A DNA stretch of 64,000 nucleotides from positions 1,240,001-1,304,000 of the forward strand of contig NZ_AP028070.1 in NCBI RefSeq assembly GCF_030297175.1. The letters run 5' to 3'. Position numbers and translations under genes: made by a program. Of the stretch, positions 18,291 to 29,066 are shown one piece after another. Each line of letters opens with the position of its first letter. Within the stretch, counting starts at the first letter, position 1. This DNA is from Marinobacter sp. LA51. Lineage in GTDB: Bacteria > Pseudomonadota > Gammaproteobacteria > Pseudomonadales > Oleiphilaceae. The notes under the pieces are model-generated. The model was not told the DNA's origin, did not search any database, and was given only the letters and a program-made list of their open reading frames with translations.

Positions 18291-20675
18291 ATGTCTAACC
18301 TTAAGCATGGCAAGGACGAGCATTACCTGACGACGCCAAAAGCGGAGCCGTTCCTGGAACGCCTGATCTTTAATAATCGCGCCGTTATCCTTTTTGGCTT
18401 CGTGCTGCTCACGCTCTTCCTGGGCTACAACGCTGCGAAAATCCAGCCGGACGCCAGTTTCGAGCGGATGATTCCGCTTGAGCACCCATACATCATCAAC
18501 ATGCTTGATCACCGGGACGATCTCCAGAATCTCGGTAACTTCGTCCGTATTGCGGTGGAGGTTGAAGACGGCGACATTTTCAGCGCCGAGTACATGGAAA
18601 CCCTGAAGCAGATCACCGATGAGGTGTTCTACCTGGACGGTGTCGATCGTTCCGGGCTCAAATCCATGTGGACCTCGAACGTCCGTTGGGTTGAGGTGAC
18701 AGAACAGGGCTTCCAGGGTGGCACGGTCATCCCGGATGACTACGACGGCTCCAAAACCAGTCTGGAGGCTTTGCGGCAAAACGCGCTGCGCTCCAACGAA
18801 GTAGGGCGCCTGATTGCTGACAACTTCAAGTCGACGATTGTTTACGCGCCGCTGTACGAAACCAATCCTGAAACCGGCCAGCCGCTGGATTACGGCGAGT
18901 TTTCCCGTCAGCTCGAAGAAAAAATTCGCGCGAAGTACGAAGAGCAGAACCCCAACATCGAAATCCACATTGTTGGTTTTGCCAAAAAAGTCGGTGATCT
19001 GATCGAAGGTATTGGTTCGATCGCCTGGTTTGCGGGCATCACTATTGTACTGACCACGCTGCTGCTGTTCTGGTACTCGCGCTGCATTGCCGGAACTCTG
19101 GTTCCGGTGTTTACCTCGATCGTTGCCGTGTTCCTGCAGCTGGGTGCATTGCGCCTGCTGGGCTACGGTCTTGATCCATACTCTGTACTGGTTCCATTTT
19201 TGGTGTTTGCGATCGGTATCAGTCACGGGGTTCAGATCGTGAACGCCATGGCGGTTGAATCGGCCAAAGGTTTTGACTCGATAACGGCGGCCAGGTTGGC
19301 GTTCCGTGCGCTTTATATTCCGGGCATGCTGGCCCTGATTTCCGACGCTTTTGGTTTCCTGACGCTCTTCTTCATCGAGATCGACGTAATCCGGGATCTG
19401 GCGGTTGCAGCGGGCATCGGGGTTGCCTTTGTAATTATCACCAACCTGGTGCTGCACGTTCTGATCATGTCGTACATCGGCATTTCCAAGGGTGGCGTGA
19501 AGCATGTCCAGAACCACGGTGAAAAGCAGGACCGCAAATGGCGTGTGTTGTCGTACTTCTCCCACCCCGGTGTTGCACCGATTTCCCTGCTGATTGCGGT
19601 GATCGGACTTGGTCTGGGCCTGTACTACAAGCAGGACCTGAAAGTCGGTGACCTGGATCGCGGTGCTCCTGAGCTGCGCGCAGACTCGCAATACAATAGA
19701 GACAACGCCTTTATCATCGACAACTACTCCACCAGCGCTGACGTACTTGTGGTGATGGTGAAGACACCGGTTGAGCAATGTACTCAGCACGATGTCCTGC
19801 GTGCTATGGATAGCCTCCAGTGGGAGTTGCAGAACACCCCGGGCGTGCAGTCTTCGGCCTCTCTGGCAGATGTGTCCAAGATCGTAACCAAGGCGCTGAA
19901 CGAGGGTAACTGGAACTGGTACGAGATCTCCCGTAACCAGACGATTATCAACGCGTCTATCCGTAACGCTCCGTCTGGTCTGATCAACACCGACTGCAGC
20001 CTCACTCCGGTGCTGGTGTTCCTTGAGGATCATAAGGCAGAGACCCTGCAAACCGTGGTTGAGCGAGTTGAGGAATTTGCCTCAAGCGCCAGCAACGAAC
20101 AGCACACGTTCCTGCTGGCGGCCGGTAACGCCGGTGTTGAGGCGGCCACCAACGAGGTCATTTCCAACGCCAAGGACAAGATGCTGATCATGGTTTACGG
20201 CGTGGTGAGCCTGCTGTGTCTGCTGACCTTCCGCTCGATCCGGGCCGTACTGTGTATCGTGGTGCCGCTGGGGCTGACCTCCATCCTCTGTGAGGCGATC
20301 ATGGCGGTCTCCGGTATCGGTATCAAAGTCGCGACGCTGCCGGTTATCGCGCTGGGTGTCGGTATCGGTGTCGACTACGGTATCTACATCTACAGTAAGC
20401 TTGAGAAGTTCCTGCTGGAGGGCAAGCCGCTTCAGGAAGCTTACTTCGAGACTTTGAAATCTACTGGTAAAGCGGTTATGTTCACCGGCGTGACCCTTGG
20501 TCTTGGCGTAGTGACCTGGATCTTCTCTCCGATCAAGTTCCAGGCAGACATGGGCTTCCTGCTGTTCTTCATGTTCCTGTGGAACATGGTGGGCGCAATC
20601 TGGCTGCTGCCGGCCCTGGCGCGCTTCCTGTTGCGCCCGGATCGCATGTTGGCCAAGGCTCAAGCTAAGAAATAA
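18291..20675 (+). CDS. MMPL/RND-superfamily transporter
   Basis: A 794-aa inner-membrane protein. It has one N-terminal transmembrane helix (about 27-45), a large periplasmic loop, five helices (about 240-400), a second TM/loop unit and five C-terminal helices (about 620-785). The internal duplication, with GIGVDYGIYIYSKLEKFL in the second half, marks the SSD/MMPL-type RND fold. It would be a proton-driven exporter of hydrophobic molecules. With DUF1329 and YCF48 it forms a compact cassette closed by a strong terminator; no MFP or TolC partner is adjacent. Confidence 0.88.
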   Translation: MSNLKHGKDEHYLTTPKAEPFLERLIFNNRAVILFGFVLLTLFLGYNAAKIQPDASFERMIPLEHPYIINMLDHRDDLQNLGNFVRIAVEVEDGDIFSAEYMETLKQITDEVFYLDGVDRSGLKSMWTSNVRWVEVTEQGFQGGTVIPDDYDGSKTSLEALRQNALRSNEVGRLIADNFKSTIVYAPLYETNPETGQPLDYGEFSRQLEEKIRAKYEEQNPNIEIHIVGFAKKVGDLIEGIGSIAWFAGITIVLTTLLLFWYSRCIAGTLVPVFTSIVAVFLQLGALRLLGYGLDPYSVLVPFLVFAIGISHGVQIVNAMAVESAKGFDSITAARLAFRALYIPGMLALISDAFGFLTLFFIEIDVIRDLAVAAGIGVAFVIITNLVLHVLIMSYIGISKGGVKHVQNHGEKQDRKWRVLSYFSHPGVAPISLLIAVIGLGLGLYYKQDLKVGDLDRGAPELRADSQYNRDNAFIIDNYSTSADVLVVMVKTPVEQCTQHDVLRAMDSLQWELQNTPGVQSSASLADVSKIVTKALNEGNWNWYEISRNQTIINASIRNAPSGLINTDCSLTPVLVFLEDHKAETLQTVVERVEEFASSASNEQHTFLLAAGNAGVEAATNEVISNAKDKMLIMVYGVVSLLCLLTFRSIRAVLCIVVPLGLTSILCEAIMAVSGIGIKVATLPVIALGVGIGVDYGIYIYSKLEKFLLEGKPLQEAYFETLKSTGKAVMFTGVTLGLGVVTWIFSPIKFQADMGFLLFFMFLWNMVGAIWLLPALARFLLRPDRMLAKAQAKK

Positions 20676-20692
20676 TCGCTTTTCTGATTTGC

Positions 20693-20719
20693 AAAAAAGC
20701 CCGCTCTGCGGGCTTTTTT
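20693..20719 (+). terminator. intrinsic terminator of the DUF1329-YCF48-MMPL cassette
   Basis: A perfect 7-bp GC-rich stem AGCCCGC/GCGGGCT with a TCT loop, flanked by A6 and T6, 18 nt after the MMPL stop codon. Confidence 0.92.
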
Positions 20720-20860
20720 GTTGAATGGTCAAACGGTTAGCGGTGAGGGTCCTACTTTATTTATAATGTGATCTGGTCTATGTTCTAAAACGAACCATAA
20801 GCTCCTTCGAGCGCATCGTTGGGCTTTGATTATAACTAATCAGAAAAAGGAAGAACTCTC

Positions 20861-21844
20861 ATGACATTGAAACTAAAGGTATCCGCGCTCGCTGTCGCTG
20901 CTGCGGTTAGCGCTGGCTTTGCCTCAACGTCTGTTTCTGCTCAGGAGCAGCGCTTTGTAACGATCGGCACCGGCGGTGTGACCGGCGTTTATTATCCTGC
21001 CGGTGGCGCGATCTGTCGCCTGGTTAACATGGATCGTAAGGAGCACGGCATTCGTTGCTCTGTTGAGAGCACCGGTGGTTCCGTCTACAACCTGAACGCG
21101 ATCCGCCAGGGTGAGCTGGATCTCGCTGTAGCCCAGTCTGACTGGCAGTTCCACGCCTACAATGGCACCAGCCAGTTCAAAGACGATGGCGCCAACAAAG
21201 ACCTGCGTGCAGTCTTCTCCCTGCACCCGGAGCCGTTCACCGTGGTCGCCAGCAAGGGATCTGGCATCGAGAACTTTGCCGATCTCGAGGGTAAGCGTGT
21301 TTCCGTAGGTAACCCGGGCTCAGGCCAACGTGCCACAGCCGAGGTGCTGATGGATGAAATGGGCTGGACCATGGACAAGTTCTCCCTGGCCGCTGAGTTG
21401 AAAGCGGCAGAGCAGTCCCAGGCCCTGTGTGATGGCAACATCGACGCTTTCTTCTACACCGTAGGTCACCCCTCCGGTTCGATCAAAGAAGCAACCACGT
21501 CCTGCGACAGTGTGCTGGTTAACGTCGACAACGAGTCAAGCCAGAAGCTGATTGCAGACAACCCGTACTACCGTGAAGCGATCATCCCTGGCGGTATGTA
21601 CCGTGGCAGTGACGATGACGTCACCACCTTCGGTGTAGCGGCAACATTTGTGTCGTCAACCGACGTTGCAGACGAAGTGGTTTACGAAGTTGTGAAAGCC
21701 GTCTTTGAAAACTTCGACAGCTTCAAGCGTCTGCACCCGGCGTTCGCCAACCTGAAGAAAGAAGAAATGGTTGCTGACGCGCTGAGTGCACCTCTGCACC
21801 CAGGCGCGGCGAAGTATTACAAGGAAGCGGGCCTGATCGACTGA
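20861..21844 (+). CDS. TAXI-family TRAP transporter substrate-binding protein
   Basis: A 327-aa periplasmic protein with a signal peptide (residues about 1-27, ending SVSA-QEQ). The mature start [20 protein letters not shown] is characteristic of TAXI (TRAP-associated extracytoplasmic immunogenic) proteins. It captures a carboxylate such as glutamate or a dicarboxylate and hands it to the membrane component encoded 84 nt downstream. The substrate cannot be fixed from sequence. Confidence 0.93.
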   Translation: MTLKLKVSALAVAAAVSAGFASTSVSAQEQRFVTIGTGGVTGVYYPAGGAICRLVNMDRKEHGIRCSVESTGGSVYNLNAIRQGELDLAVAQSDWQFHAYNGTSQFKDDGANKDLRAVFSLHPEPFTVVASKGSGIENFADLEGKRVSVGNPGSGQRATAEVLMDEMGWTMDKFSLAAELKAAEQSQALCDGNIDAFFYTVGHPSGSIKEATTSCDSVLVNVDNESSQKLIADNPYYREAIIPGGMYRGSDDDVTTFGVAATFVSSTDVADEVVYEVVKAVFENFDSFKRLHPAFANLKKEEMVADALSAPLHPGAAKYYKEAGLID

Positions 21845-21928
21845 TCTGACCGAAACCTTGCCCGGCCGCGGGCACACTGTGCCCGCGGCTACTAATGACC
21901 CTCCGTTTTCCTCTGACAGGATTCAGCT

Positions 21929-24547
21929 ATGACCAATAGCGACCCGAGAGCTGGGAACGACATCGACAAGCAGAAAGTCGAAGAGTTTCTACAAACCGAA
22001 TCCGGTGGAAGAGCGACGACAGGCCCTGCTGCCGTTATTCTGTTTGTTGTTCCACTGCTCTGGTCCCTTTTTCAGCTTTGGATAGCGTCACCGCTTCCTT
22101 ACATCTTTGAGATGGGCGTCTTCAATTCCACGGAATCGAGATCCATACACCTTGCCTTTGCGGCGTTCCTGGCGTTTGCTGCCTTCCCGATGATTCGCGG
22201 AAAGCATTCCAGCCATGTGCCCGTGTATGACTGGATTCTGGCACTGACGGCAGCATTCGCCGCATCGTACCTCTACATCTTCTATGACCAGCTAGCGACC
22301 CGTCCCGGTGCCCCGAACACTCAGGATATGGTGGTTGCGCTGGGTGGTCTGGTTCTGCTCCTGGAAGCCACCCGCCGTTCGTTGGGCTTACCCCTGACCA
22401 TCGTTGCTGGTGTATTCATCGTTTATTCCCTGGCCGGCCCTTATATGCCGGATGTCATCTCGCACAAAGGCGCGAGTCTGAGCAAGCTGGCATCGCACCA
22501 GTGGCTTGGTACTGAGGGCGTGTTTGGCGTGGCGCTGGGCGTCTCGACCAGTTTCGTCTTCCTGTTTGTGCTGTTTGGTGCTCTGCTCGAACGGGCAGGT
22601 GCCGGTAACTATTTCATCAAGGTGGCCTATGCGCTGCTGGGGCACATGCGTGGCGGACCTGCCAAGGCAGCCGTGGTATCCAGTGGTCTGAGTGGCGTGA
22701 TTTCTGGTTCCTCCATTGCCAACGTGGTTACCACCGGTACCTTTACCATTCCGCTGATGAAGCGGGTGGGTTTCCCTGCCACCAAGGCGGGCGCGGTTGA
22801 AGTTGCTGCTTCTACTAATGGTCAGCTGACACCACCGATCATGGGGGCCGCGGCCTTCCTGATGGTGGAGTACGTGGGTATTTCCTACCTTGAGGTCATC
22901 AAGCACGCGATCCTGCCGGCAATGATTTCCTATGTGGCCCTGATCTACATCGTTCATCTTGAGGCCTGCAAGCTTAATATGCAGGGCATTGAGCGTCTGG
23001 ATCGACCAACCCTGGCCCAGCGTATGCTGAACTGGGTAGTGATCCTGCTGGGGCTGAGTGTTTTGACCCTGGTGGTCTATTACGGCATCGGCTGGATGAA
23101 AGACTGGCTCGGTGCGGCGGCCATGTGGGTGCTCACACCATTGCTTCTTGCGGCCTACATCGGGCTGGTCTGGTACGCGACCCGTTTTCCGGCTCTGGAG
23201 GAAGATGATCCTGAGCAGTCGATGGGCGAACTCCCGCCGGTGGGTCCAACGGTCAAGACCGGGCTCTATTTCCTGCTTCCGGTGGTGGTGCTGGTCTGGT
23301 GCCTGACTGTTGAGCGCTTCTCGCCGCAGCTGTCCGCGTTCTGGGCGACGGTGTTCATGATCTTCATCGTGGTTACTCAGGGCCCCATCAAGGCCTTCTT
23401 CCACAAGCAAGGCCAGTATGGCGCCCAGTTGAAGCAGGGTGTGGTCGATCTGACCCATTCGCTGGTAACCGGCGCCCGCAACATGGTGGGTATCGGTGTT
23501 GCCACTGCAACAGCGGGTATCGTTGTCGGAACTGTTACGTTAACCGGTATCGGTCTGGTAATGACCCAGTTCGTGGAGTTCATCTCCGGTGGTAATCTGC
23601 TGCTGATGCTGATCTTCACTGCCATCATCAGCCTGATCCTCGGTATGGGGTTGCCGACCACGGCCAATTACATCGTGGTGTCGACTCTGATGGCGCCGGT
23701 AATTGTGACTCTCGGTGCGGCCAATGGCCTGCTGGTGCCGCTGATTGCGGTGCATCTGTTCGTGTTCTATTTTGGCATCCTGGCGGACGATACGCCGCCG
23801 GTGGGGTTGGCGGCCTACGCGGCCGCGGCAATATCCGGAGCCGATCCGATACGAACGGGTGTTCAGGGTTTCACCTACGACATCCGAACCGCGATATTGC
23901 CGTTCATGTTCATCTTTAATACCCAATTATTGTTGATTGGGCTGACCGGCTGGATAGACCTGTTGATTACCATCTTCAGTGCGGTGACAGCGATGCTGGT
24001 GTTCTCGGCCGCTACCCAGGGCTACTGGTTTACCAAGACCCGGTGGTGGGAAACTGTACTGTTGCTGCTGGTCACGTTCACGCTGTTTCGGCCGGGCTTC
24101 TGGTGGGATAGAGTCTATCCGCCCACGGAGGACCGTCCAGGTGCCGAGGTACTTCAGCATGTGGAAAATGTACCGGCGGATGAGCCTATTATCATCCAGG
24201 CGTCGGGGATGTCCATTGACGGTGATGAAGTCTCTACCTACCTGAGATTGCCGTTGCCGGATGCGGAAACGCCTTCAGAACGACTGGCCGCTGCGGGTCT
24301 GGAGGTGTCGCCGCAGGGTGAGGAGATGGTGGTTGATTTCGTCAACTTCGGAAGTATCGCTGAGAAGGCCGGTATCAGCTATGGCTGGAGCATCGACGCG
24401 GTCCAGATCCAGAAGGAGCGGCCGCCAAAAGAGCTGATGTTCATTCCGGCTTTGATCCTGCTGGCGTTGCTTGCCTTCGGCCAGTTGCGACGACGGGCCC
24501 GGGAGCGCTCTGAGCCTCAGGGTGCCCAAGGTGCCCAAGGCACCTGA
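21929..24547 (+). CDS. TRAP transporter fused permease (DctQ-DctM type) with DUF3394 tail
   Basis: An 872-aa membrane protein that couples sodium or proton entry to solute uptake. The N-terminal helices (about 30-170) correspond to the small DctQ subunit, and the rest to the large DctM subunit (SGLSGVISGSSIANVVTTGT, SILGMGLPTTANYIV-like motif at about 570). After the last DctM helices (about 720) comes a soluble DUF3394-type domain and one more helix (about 845-860). The protein ends in a small GAQGAQGT repeat encoded by two copies of GGTGCCCAA. Transcribed with the TAXI binding protein. Confidence 0.92.
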   Translation: MTNSDPRAGNDIDKQKVEEFLQTESGGRATTGPAAVILFVVPLLWSLFQLWIASPLPYIFEMGVFNSTESRSIHLAFAAFLAFAAFPMIRGKHSSHVPVYDWILALTAAFAASYLYIFYDQLATRPGAPNTQDMVVALGGLVLLLEATRRSLGLPLTIVAGVFIVYSLAGPYMPDVISHKGASLSKLASHQWLGTEGVFGVALGVSTSFVFLFVLFGALLERAGAGNYFIKVAYALLGHMRGGPAKAAVVSSGLSGVISGSSIANVVTTGTFTIPLMKRVGFPATKAGAVEVAASTNGQLTPPIMGAAAFLMVEYVGISYLEVIKHAILPAMISYVALIYIVHLEACKLNMQGIERLDRPTLAQRMLNWVVILLGLSVLTLVVYYGIGWMKDWLGAAAMWVLTPLLLAAYIGLVWYATRFPALEEDDPEQSMGELPPVGPTVKTGLYFLLPVVVLVWCLTVERFSPQLSAFWATVFMIFIVVTQGPIKAFFHKQGQYGAQLKQGVVDLTHSLVTGARNMVGIGVATATAGIVVGTVTLTGIGLVMTQFVEFISGGNLLLMLIFTAIISLILGMGLPTTANYIVVSTLMAPVIVTLGAANGLLVPLIAVHLFVFYFGILADDTPPVGLAAYAAAAISGADPIRTGVQGFTYDIRTAILPFMFIFNTQLLLIGLTGWIDLLITIFSAVTAMLVFSAATQGYWFTKTRWWETVLLLLVTFTLFRPGFWWDRVYPPTEDRPGAEVLQHVENVPADEPIIIQASGMSIDGDEVSTYLRLPLPDAETPSERLAAAGLEVSPQGEEMVVDFVNFGSIAEKAGISYGWSIDAVQIQKERPPKELMFIPALILLALLAFGQLRRRARERSEPQGAQGAQGT

Positions 24548-24563
24548 CGCCAACCTGGTCCGT

Positions 24564-24595
24564 AAAAACCCGGCATTAACCTGCCGGGTTTTTTT
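24564..24595 (+). terminator. intrinsic terminator after the TRAP operon
   Basis: A stem ACCCGGCA/TGCCGGGT with a TTAACC loop, preceded by A run and followed by T7. It separates the TRAP operon from the thrS leader. Confidence 0.92.
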
Positions 24596-24652
24596 CTGGT
24601 AGACTCCGGGTCGAATCGGCCCGCGGTTTGTATCGTGGAACGCCGTCATCAC

Positions 24653-24673
24653 GTGATCTCTAGTATAGATCAC
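24653..24673 (+). promoter_or_regulatory. thrS leader hairpin mimicking a tRNA-Thr anticodon arm
   Basis: GTGATCT/AGATCAC is a perfect 7-bp stem closing a 7-nt loop C-U-A-G-U-A-U. Read as anticodon-loop positions 32-38 this gives U33, anticodon A-G-U and A37. G35 and U36 are the known identity bases of threonine tRNAs, and AGU would read the Thr codon ACU. It lies 27 nt upstream of the thrS ATG, about where the E. coli thrS translational operator has its anticodon-like domain. Autoregulation by ThrRS binding is inferred by analogy. Confidence 0.55.
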
Positions 24674-24699
24674 CGCTGAGCAACCAATTGGAGCTTTTC

Positions 24700-26625
24700 A
24701 TGCCCGTCGTAACTTTGCCGGATGGCAGCCATCGCAGTTTTGCAGAACCCGTAACCGTTCATGACGTTGCCGCCGACATTGGCGCAGGTCTGGCCAAGGC
24801 CGCATTGGCTGGTCGCGTGAATGGCCAGCTGGTGGATACCAGTTACCGAATTGAAGACGATACCGAGCTGGCGATTGTCACCGATCGCGACGAAGACGGC
24901 GTGGATATTATTCGTCACTCCACCGCCCACCTTCTTGCGATGGCGGTTAAAGAGCTGTTTCCCGAAGCCCAGGTCACCATTGGGCCTGTGGTCGACAACG
25001 GCTTTTATTACGATTTCAAATTCGATCGCCCGTTCACCAACGAAGATCTGGCGCGCATCGAAAAGCGCATGGAAGAATTGTCCAAACAGGATATCCCGGT
25101 GTCCCGGTCCGTACTGTCCCGTGACGAGGCGGTGAAGCTGTTTGATGATATGGGCGAAGAGTACAAAGTCCGAATCATTGAGGACATCCCGGGCAACGAG
25201 GACCTGTCGTTCTACCGCCAGGGTGACTTCATCGACCTGTGCCGTGGGCCGCACGTGCCCAGCACTGGCAAGCTGAAGGCGTTCAAGCTCACCAAGGTGG
25301 CCGGTGCCTACTGGCGCGGTGATACCAACAACGAGCAGCTGCAGCGGGTCTATGGCACCGCGTGGGGCAATAAGAAGGACCTGAAGGCGTACCTGCACCG
25401 CCTTGAAGAGGCCGAAAAGCGGGATCACCGTAAGATCGGCAAGAAGCTGAACCTGTTCCACATGCAGGAAGAAGCGCCAGGTATGGTGTTCTGGCACCCG
25501 GACGGCTGGTCGCTGTACCAGGAAATCGAACAGTACATGCGCGACAAGCTGCATTTCCATGGTTACAAAGAGATCAAGACACCGCAGGTAGTGTCTCGTG
25601 CGTTGTGGGAGAAGTCCGGTCATTGGGACAAGTTCCACGATGACATGTTCACCACCGAGTCAGAAAAGCACGATTACGCCATCAAGCCGATGAACTGCCC
25701 ATGCCATATCCAGGTGTTCAACCAGGGCCTGAAGAGCTACAAGGACCTGCCGCTACGGCTGGCCGAGTTTGGCTCATGTCACCGTAACGAAGCCTCTGGT
25801 GCGCTGCATGGCCTGATGCGGGTGCGTGGCTTCACCCAGGATGATGCGCATATCTTCTGCGAAGAAGATGCGATTCAGGCAGAAGTCTCCCGCTTTATCG
25901 ATCTTCTGCACGAGGTCTATCAGGACTTCGGCTTTGACCAGATCCTCTACAAGCTGTCCACTCGTCCCGAGAAGCGGGTAGGGTCGGACGAGGTCTGGGA
26001 CAAGTCCGAGGCCGCGCTGGAAGAAGCGCTGAACCGTGAAGGCGTTGACTGGGAGCTGCTGCCGGGTGAGGGTGCATTCTACGGCCCGAAGATCGAATTT
26101 TCCCTTAAGGACTGTATCGGACGGGTATGGCAGTGTGGCACCATTCAGGTCGACTTCTCGATGCCCGGCCGGCTGGGTGCCCAGTTTGTCGCGGATAATT
26201 CAGAGCGGAAAACGCCGGTCATGCTGCACCGGGCCGTGCTGGGATCGTTTGAGCGCTTCATTGGCATTCTGATTGAAGAATACGAAGGCGCGTTTCCGAC
26301 CTGGCTGGCACCAACCCAGATTGCCGTGCTGAATATTACCGACAATCAGCGCGATTATTGCCAGAATCTGGCGAAAAAGTGGGATTCTTTGGGTTATAGG
26401 GTTAATGCTGACTTGAGAAACGAGAAGATCGGCTTTAAAATCCGCGAGCATACTCTTAACAAGGTTCCCTACCTTGTCGTTGTCGGCGATAAAGAAGTCG
26501 AGAACAACGCCGTTGCGGTGAGAACCCGCAAAGGTGAAGATTTGGGAACACTATCGCTCGAAGCGTTCGAACAACTTTTACAGAAAGAAGTTGAGCGCAA
26601 GGGCAACACAAAGACGGAGATCTAA
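24700..26625 (+). CDS. thrS: threonyl-tRNA synthetase
   Basis: A 641-aa class II synthetase that charges tRNA-Thr. Domains in order: TGS (about 1-62), N2 editing domain with the [10 protein letters not shown] motif (about 68-225), the catalytic core (about 240-535) with MNCPCH and HRNEASGAL motifs, and an anticodon-binding domain. The ATG at 24700 is preceded by GGAG with 6-nt spacing; the in-frame TTG at 24688 is too close to the ribosome site to be the start. It is followed by infC with overlapping stop and start. Confidence 0.96.
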   Translation: MPVVTLPDGSHRSFAEPVTVHDVAADIGAGLAKAALAGRVNGQLVDTSYRIEDDTELAIVTDRDEDGVDIIRHSTAHLLAMAVKELFPEAQVTIGPVVDNGFYYDFKFDRPFTNEDLARIEKRMEELSKQDIPVSRSVLSRDEAVKLFDDMGEEYKVRIIEDIPGNEDLSFYRQGDFIDLCRGPHVPSTGKLKAFKLTKVAGAYWRGDTNNEQLQRVYGTAWGNKKDLKAYLHRLEEAEKRDHRKIGKKLNLFHMQEEAPGMVFWHPDGWSLYQEIEQYMRDKLHFHGYKEIKTPQVVSRALWEKSGHWDKFHDDMFTTESEKHDYAIKPMNCPCHIQVFNQGLKSYKDLPLRLAEFGSCHRNEASGALHGLMRVRGFTQDDAHIFCEEDAIQAEVSRFIDLLHEVYQDFGFDQILYKLSTRPEKRVGSDEVWDKSEAALEEALNREGVDWELLPGEGAFYGPKIEFSLKDCIGRVWQCGTIQVDFSMPGRLGAQFVADNSERKTPVMLHRAVLGSFERFIGILIEEYEGAFPTWLAPTQIAVLNITDNQRDYCQNLAKKWDSLGYRVNADLRNEKIGFKIREHTLNKVPYLVVVGDKEVENNAVAVRTRKGEDLGTLSLEAFEQLLQKEVERKGNTKTEI

Positions 26626-27167
26626 TTATTAAACAGCGAGCGAATCGGGGTGGGCGTACACCAAAGGCGCCGATCAATGAGAATATTGACGCAACCGAAG
26701 TCCGACTCATCGATGCCGAAGGCAATCAGGTCGGTGTAGTACCAATTGAGGACGCCATCAAGCAAGCTGAAGAGGCGTCTCTTGACCTGGTCCAGGTTAC
26801 GGATTCCGATCCGATCGTCTGTAAGATAATGGACTACGGCAAGAAAATCTTCGACGAGAAGAAGGCCAAGGCGGCTGCCAAGAAAAAGCAGAAGCAGACG
26901 CAGGTCAAAGAGCTTAAGTTCCGACCAGGAACTGAAGAAGGGGATTATCAGGTCAAACTACGCAACCTGGTACGTTTCCTTGAAAACGGGGACCGCGGCA
27001 AAATCACTATTCGCTTCCGTGGGCGTGAGATGGCACACCAGGAAATTGGTATGAAGCTCATGGCTCGCATCGAAACGGATATTGAGGAGCTGGCAACGGT
27101 TGAGATGCGGCCGAAAATGGAAGGCCGGCAGATGACCATGATTGTGGCGCCCCGAAAAAAGAAGTGA
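26625..27167 (+). CDS. infC: translation initiation factor IF-3 (ATT start)
   Basis: A 180-aa IF-3, complete only if a non-standard ATT start is used, as is known for infC, where the rare start mediates autoregulation. Two ATT codons stand in tandem (26625 and 26628) after GGAG (26616-26619), with spacing of 5 and 8 nt. The first overlaps the last base of the thrS stop codon. The N-terminal domain begins [16 protein letters not shown], the lysine-rich linker lies at about residues 75-90, and the C-terminal domain contains [17 protein letters not shown] and [10 protein letters not shown]. Using only ATG would start the protein at 26829 and lose the N-domain. Confidence 0.9.
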   Translation: MIKQRANRGGRTPKAPINENIDATEVRLIDAEGNQVGVVPIEDAIKQAEEASLDLVQVTDSDPIVCKIMDYGKKIFDEKKAKAAAKKKQKQTQVKELKFRPGTEEGDYQVKLRNLVRFLENGDRGKITIRFRGREMAHQEIGMKLMARIETDIEELATVEMRPKMEGRQMTMIVAPRKKK

Positions 27168-27183
27168 TCCTGTTCGGGTGATG

Positions 27184-27205
27184 ATCCCCCGCGCTTGCGG
27201 GGGAT
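27184..27205 (+). terminator. strong hairpin between infC and rpmI
   Basis: A perfect 9-bp stem ATCCCCCGC/GCGGGGGAT with a GCTT tetraloop, followed by only TTTG. It is located where ribosomal-protein operons of this type carry attenuators or L20-responsive structures. It may be a partial terminator or an RNA-processing site. Confidence 0.5.
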
Positions 27206-27260
27206 TTGTCGTTCAGGGCCACATTTGATGTTCTTAAAAATAGAATGCGGAGTTTTAAAA

Positions 27261-27452
27261 ATGCCTAAGATGAAAACCAAAAGCGGAGCCACGAAACGGT
27301 TCAAGAAAACCGCCACTGGCTTCAAGCACAAGCAGTCCTTCACCAGTCATATCTTGACCAAGAAGAGCCCCAAGCGTAAGCGTCAGCTCCGCGGTACCAA
27401 GCTGATCGCTAAATCCGATGTGGCTTCAATCAAGCGTATGACCGCGTGCTGA
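27261..27452 (+). CDS. rpmI: 50S ribosomal protein L35
   Basis: A 63-aa, strongly basic protein beginning [20 protein letters not shown], the L35 signature. The ATG at 27261 follows GGAG by 9 nt. It lies in the conserved infC-rpmI-rplT order. Confidence 0.95.
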   Translation: MPKMKTKSGATKRFKKTATGFKHKQSFTSHILTKKSPKRKRQLRGTKLIAKSDVASIKRMTAC

Positions 27453-27503
27453 TAGCGCGTTAATCATTCCTGACAAGGTTTATTAAGGTAGAAGGATTAA
27501 AGT

Positions 27504-27857
27504 ATGGCTCGTGTAAAACGTGGTGTGGTCGCACGCCGTCGTCACAAAAAGATTCTCAATCAGGCCAAAGGTTACTACGGTGCTCGTAGCCGTGTATTCC
27601 GTGTAGCCAAGCAAGCGGTTATCAAAGCCGGTCAGTACGCATATCGTGACCGTCGTAACCGTAAGCGTGCTTTCCGCGCTCTGTGGATTGCCCGTATCAA
27701 CGCTGGCGCCCGCGCTAACGGTCTGTCTTACAGCCGTCTGATCGCTGGTCTGAAAAAGGCTAACGTCGAAATCGATCGTAAGGTTCTGGCCGATCTGGCC
27801 ATGAACGAGCAGCAGGCGTTTGCTGCTGTTGTCGAGAAAGCCAAAGCATCTCTGTGA
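27504..27857 (+). CDS. rplT: 50S ribosomal protein L20
   Basis: A 117-aa basic protein with the L20 landmarks [35 protein letters not shown] and [11 protein letters not shown]. It is an assembly protein of the 50S subunit and a translational repressor of its own operon in E. coli. Start ATG 27504 follows an AGAAGGA-like site. Confidence 0.96.
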   Translation: MARVKRGVVARRRHKKILNQAKGYYGARSRVFRVAKQAVIKAGQYAYRDRRNRKRAFRALWIARINAGARANGLSYSRLIAGLKKANVEIDRKVLADLAMNEQQAFAAVVEKAKASL

Positions 27858-27884
27858 TCGCTTAAGCTCTTCATCGATTGATGA

Positions 27885-29006
<1,122 letters not shown>

Positions 29007-29066
29007 TACGGCGATTTACGGCATTCAAATCAACAGGCGAAACCGCATCAGGACAAGGCATTAACC

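Noticed and set aside
18276..20051. 591-aa open frame antisense to the MMPL gene
   Set aside because: Long antisense frames are common in GC-rich genes. This one is rich in His, Arg and Gln with no domain, while the plus strand has a complete transporter.
24516..24545. Short tandem repeat (GGTGCCCAA twice) at the end of the TRAP permease gene
   Set aside because: Only two copies, in frame, adding GAQGAQ to a tail; too short to call a functional repeat.
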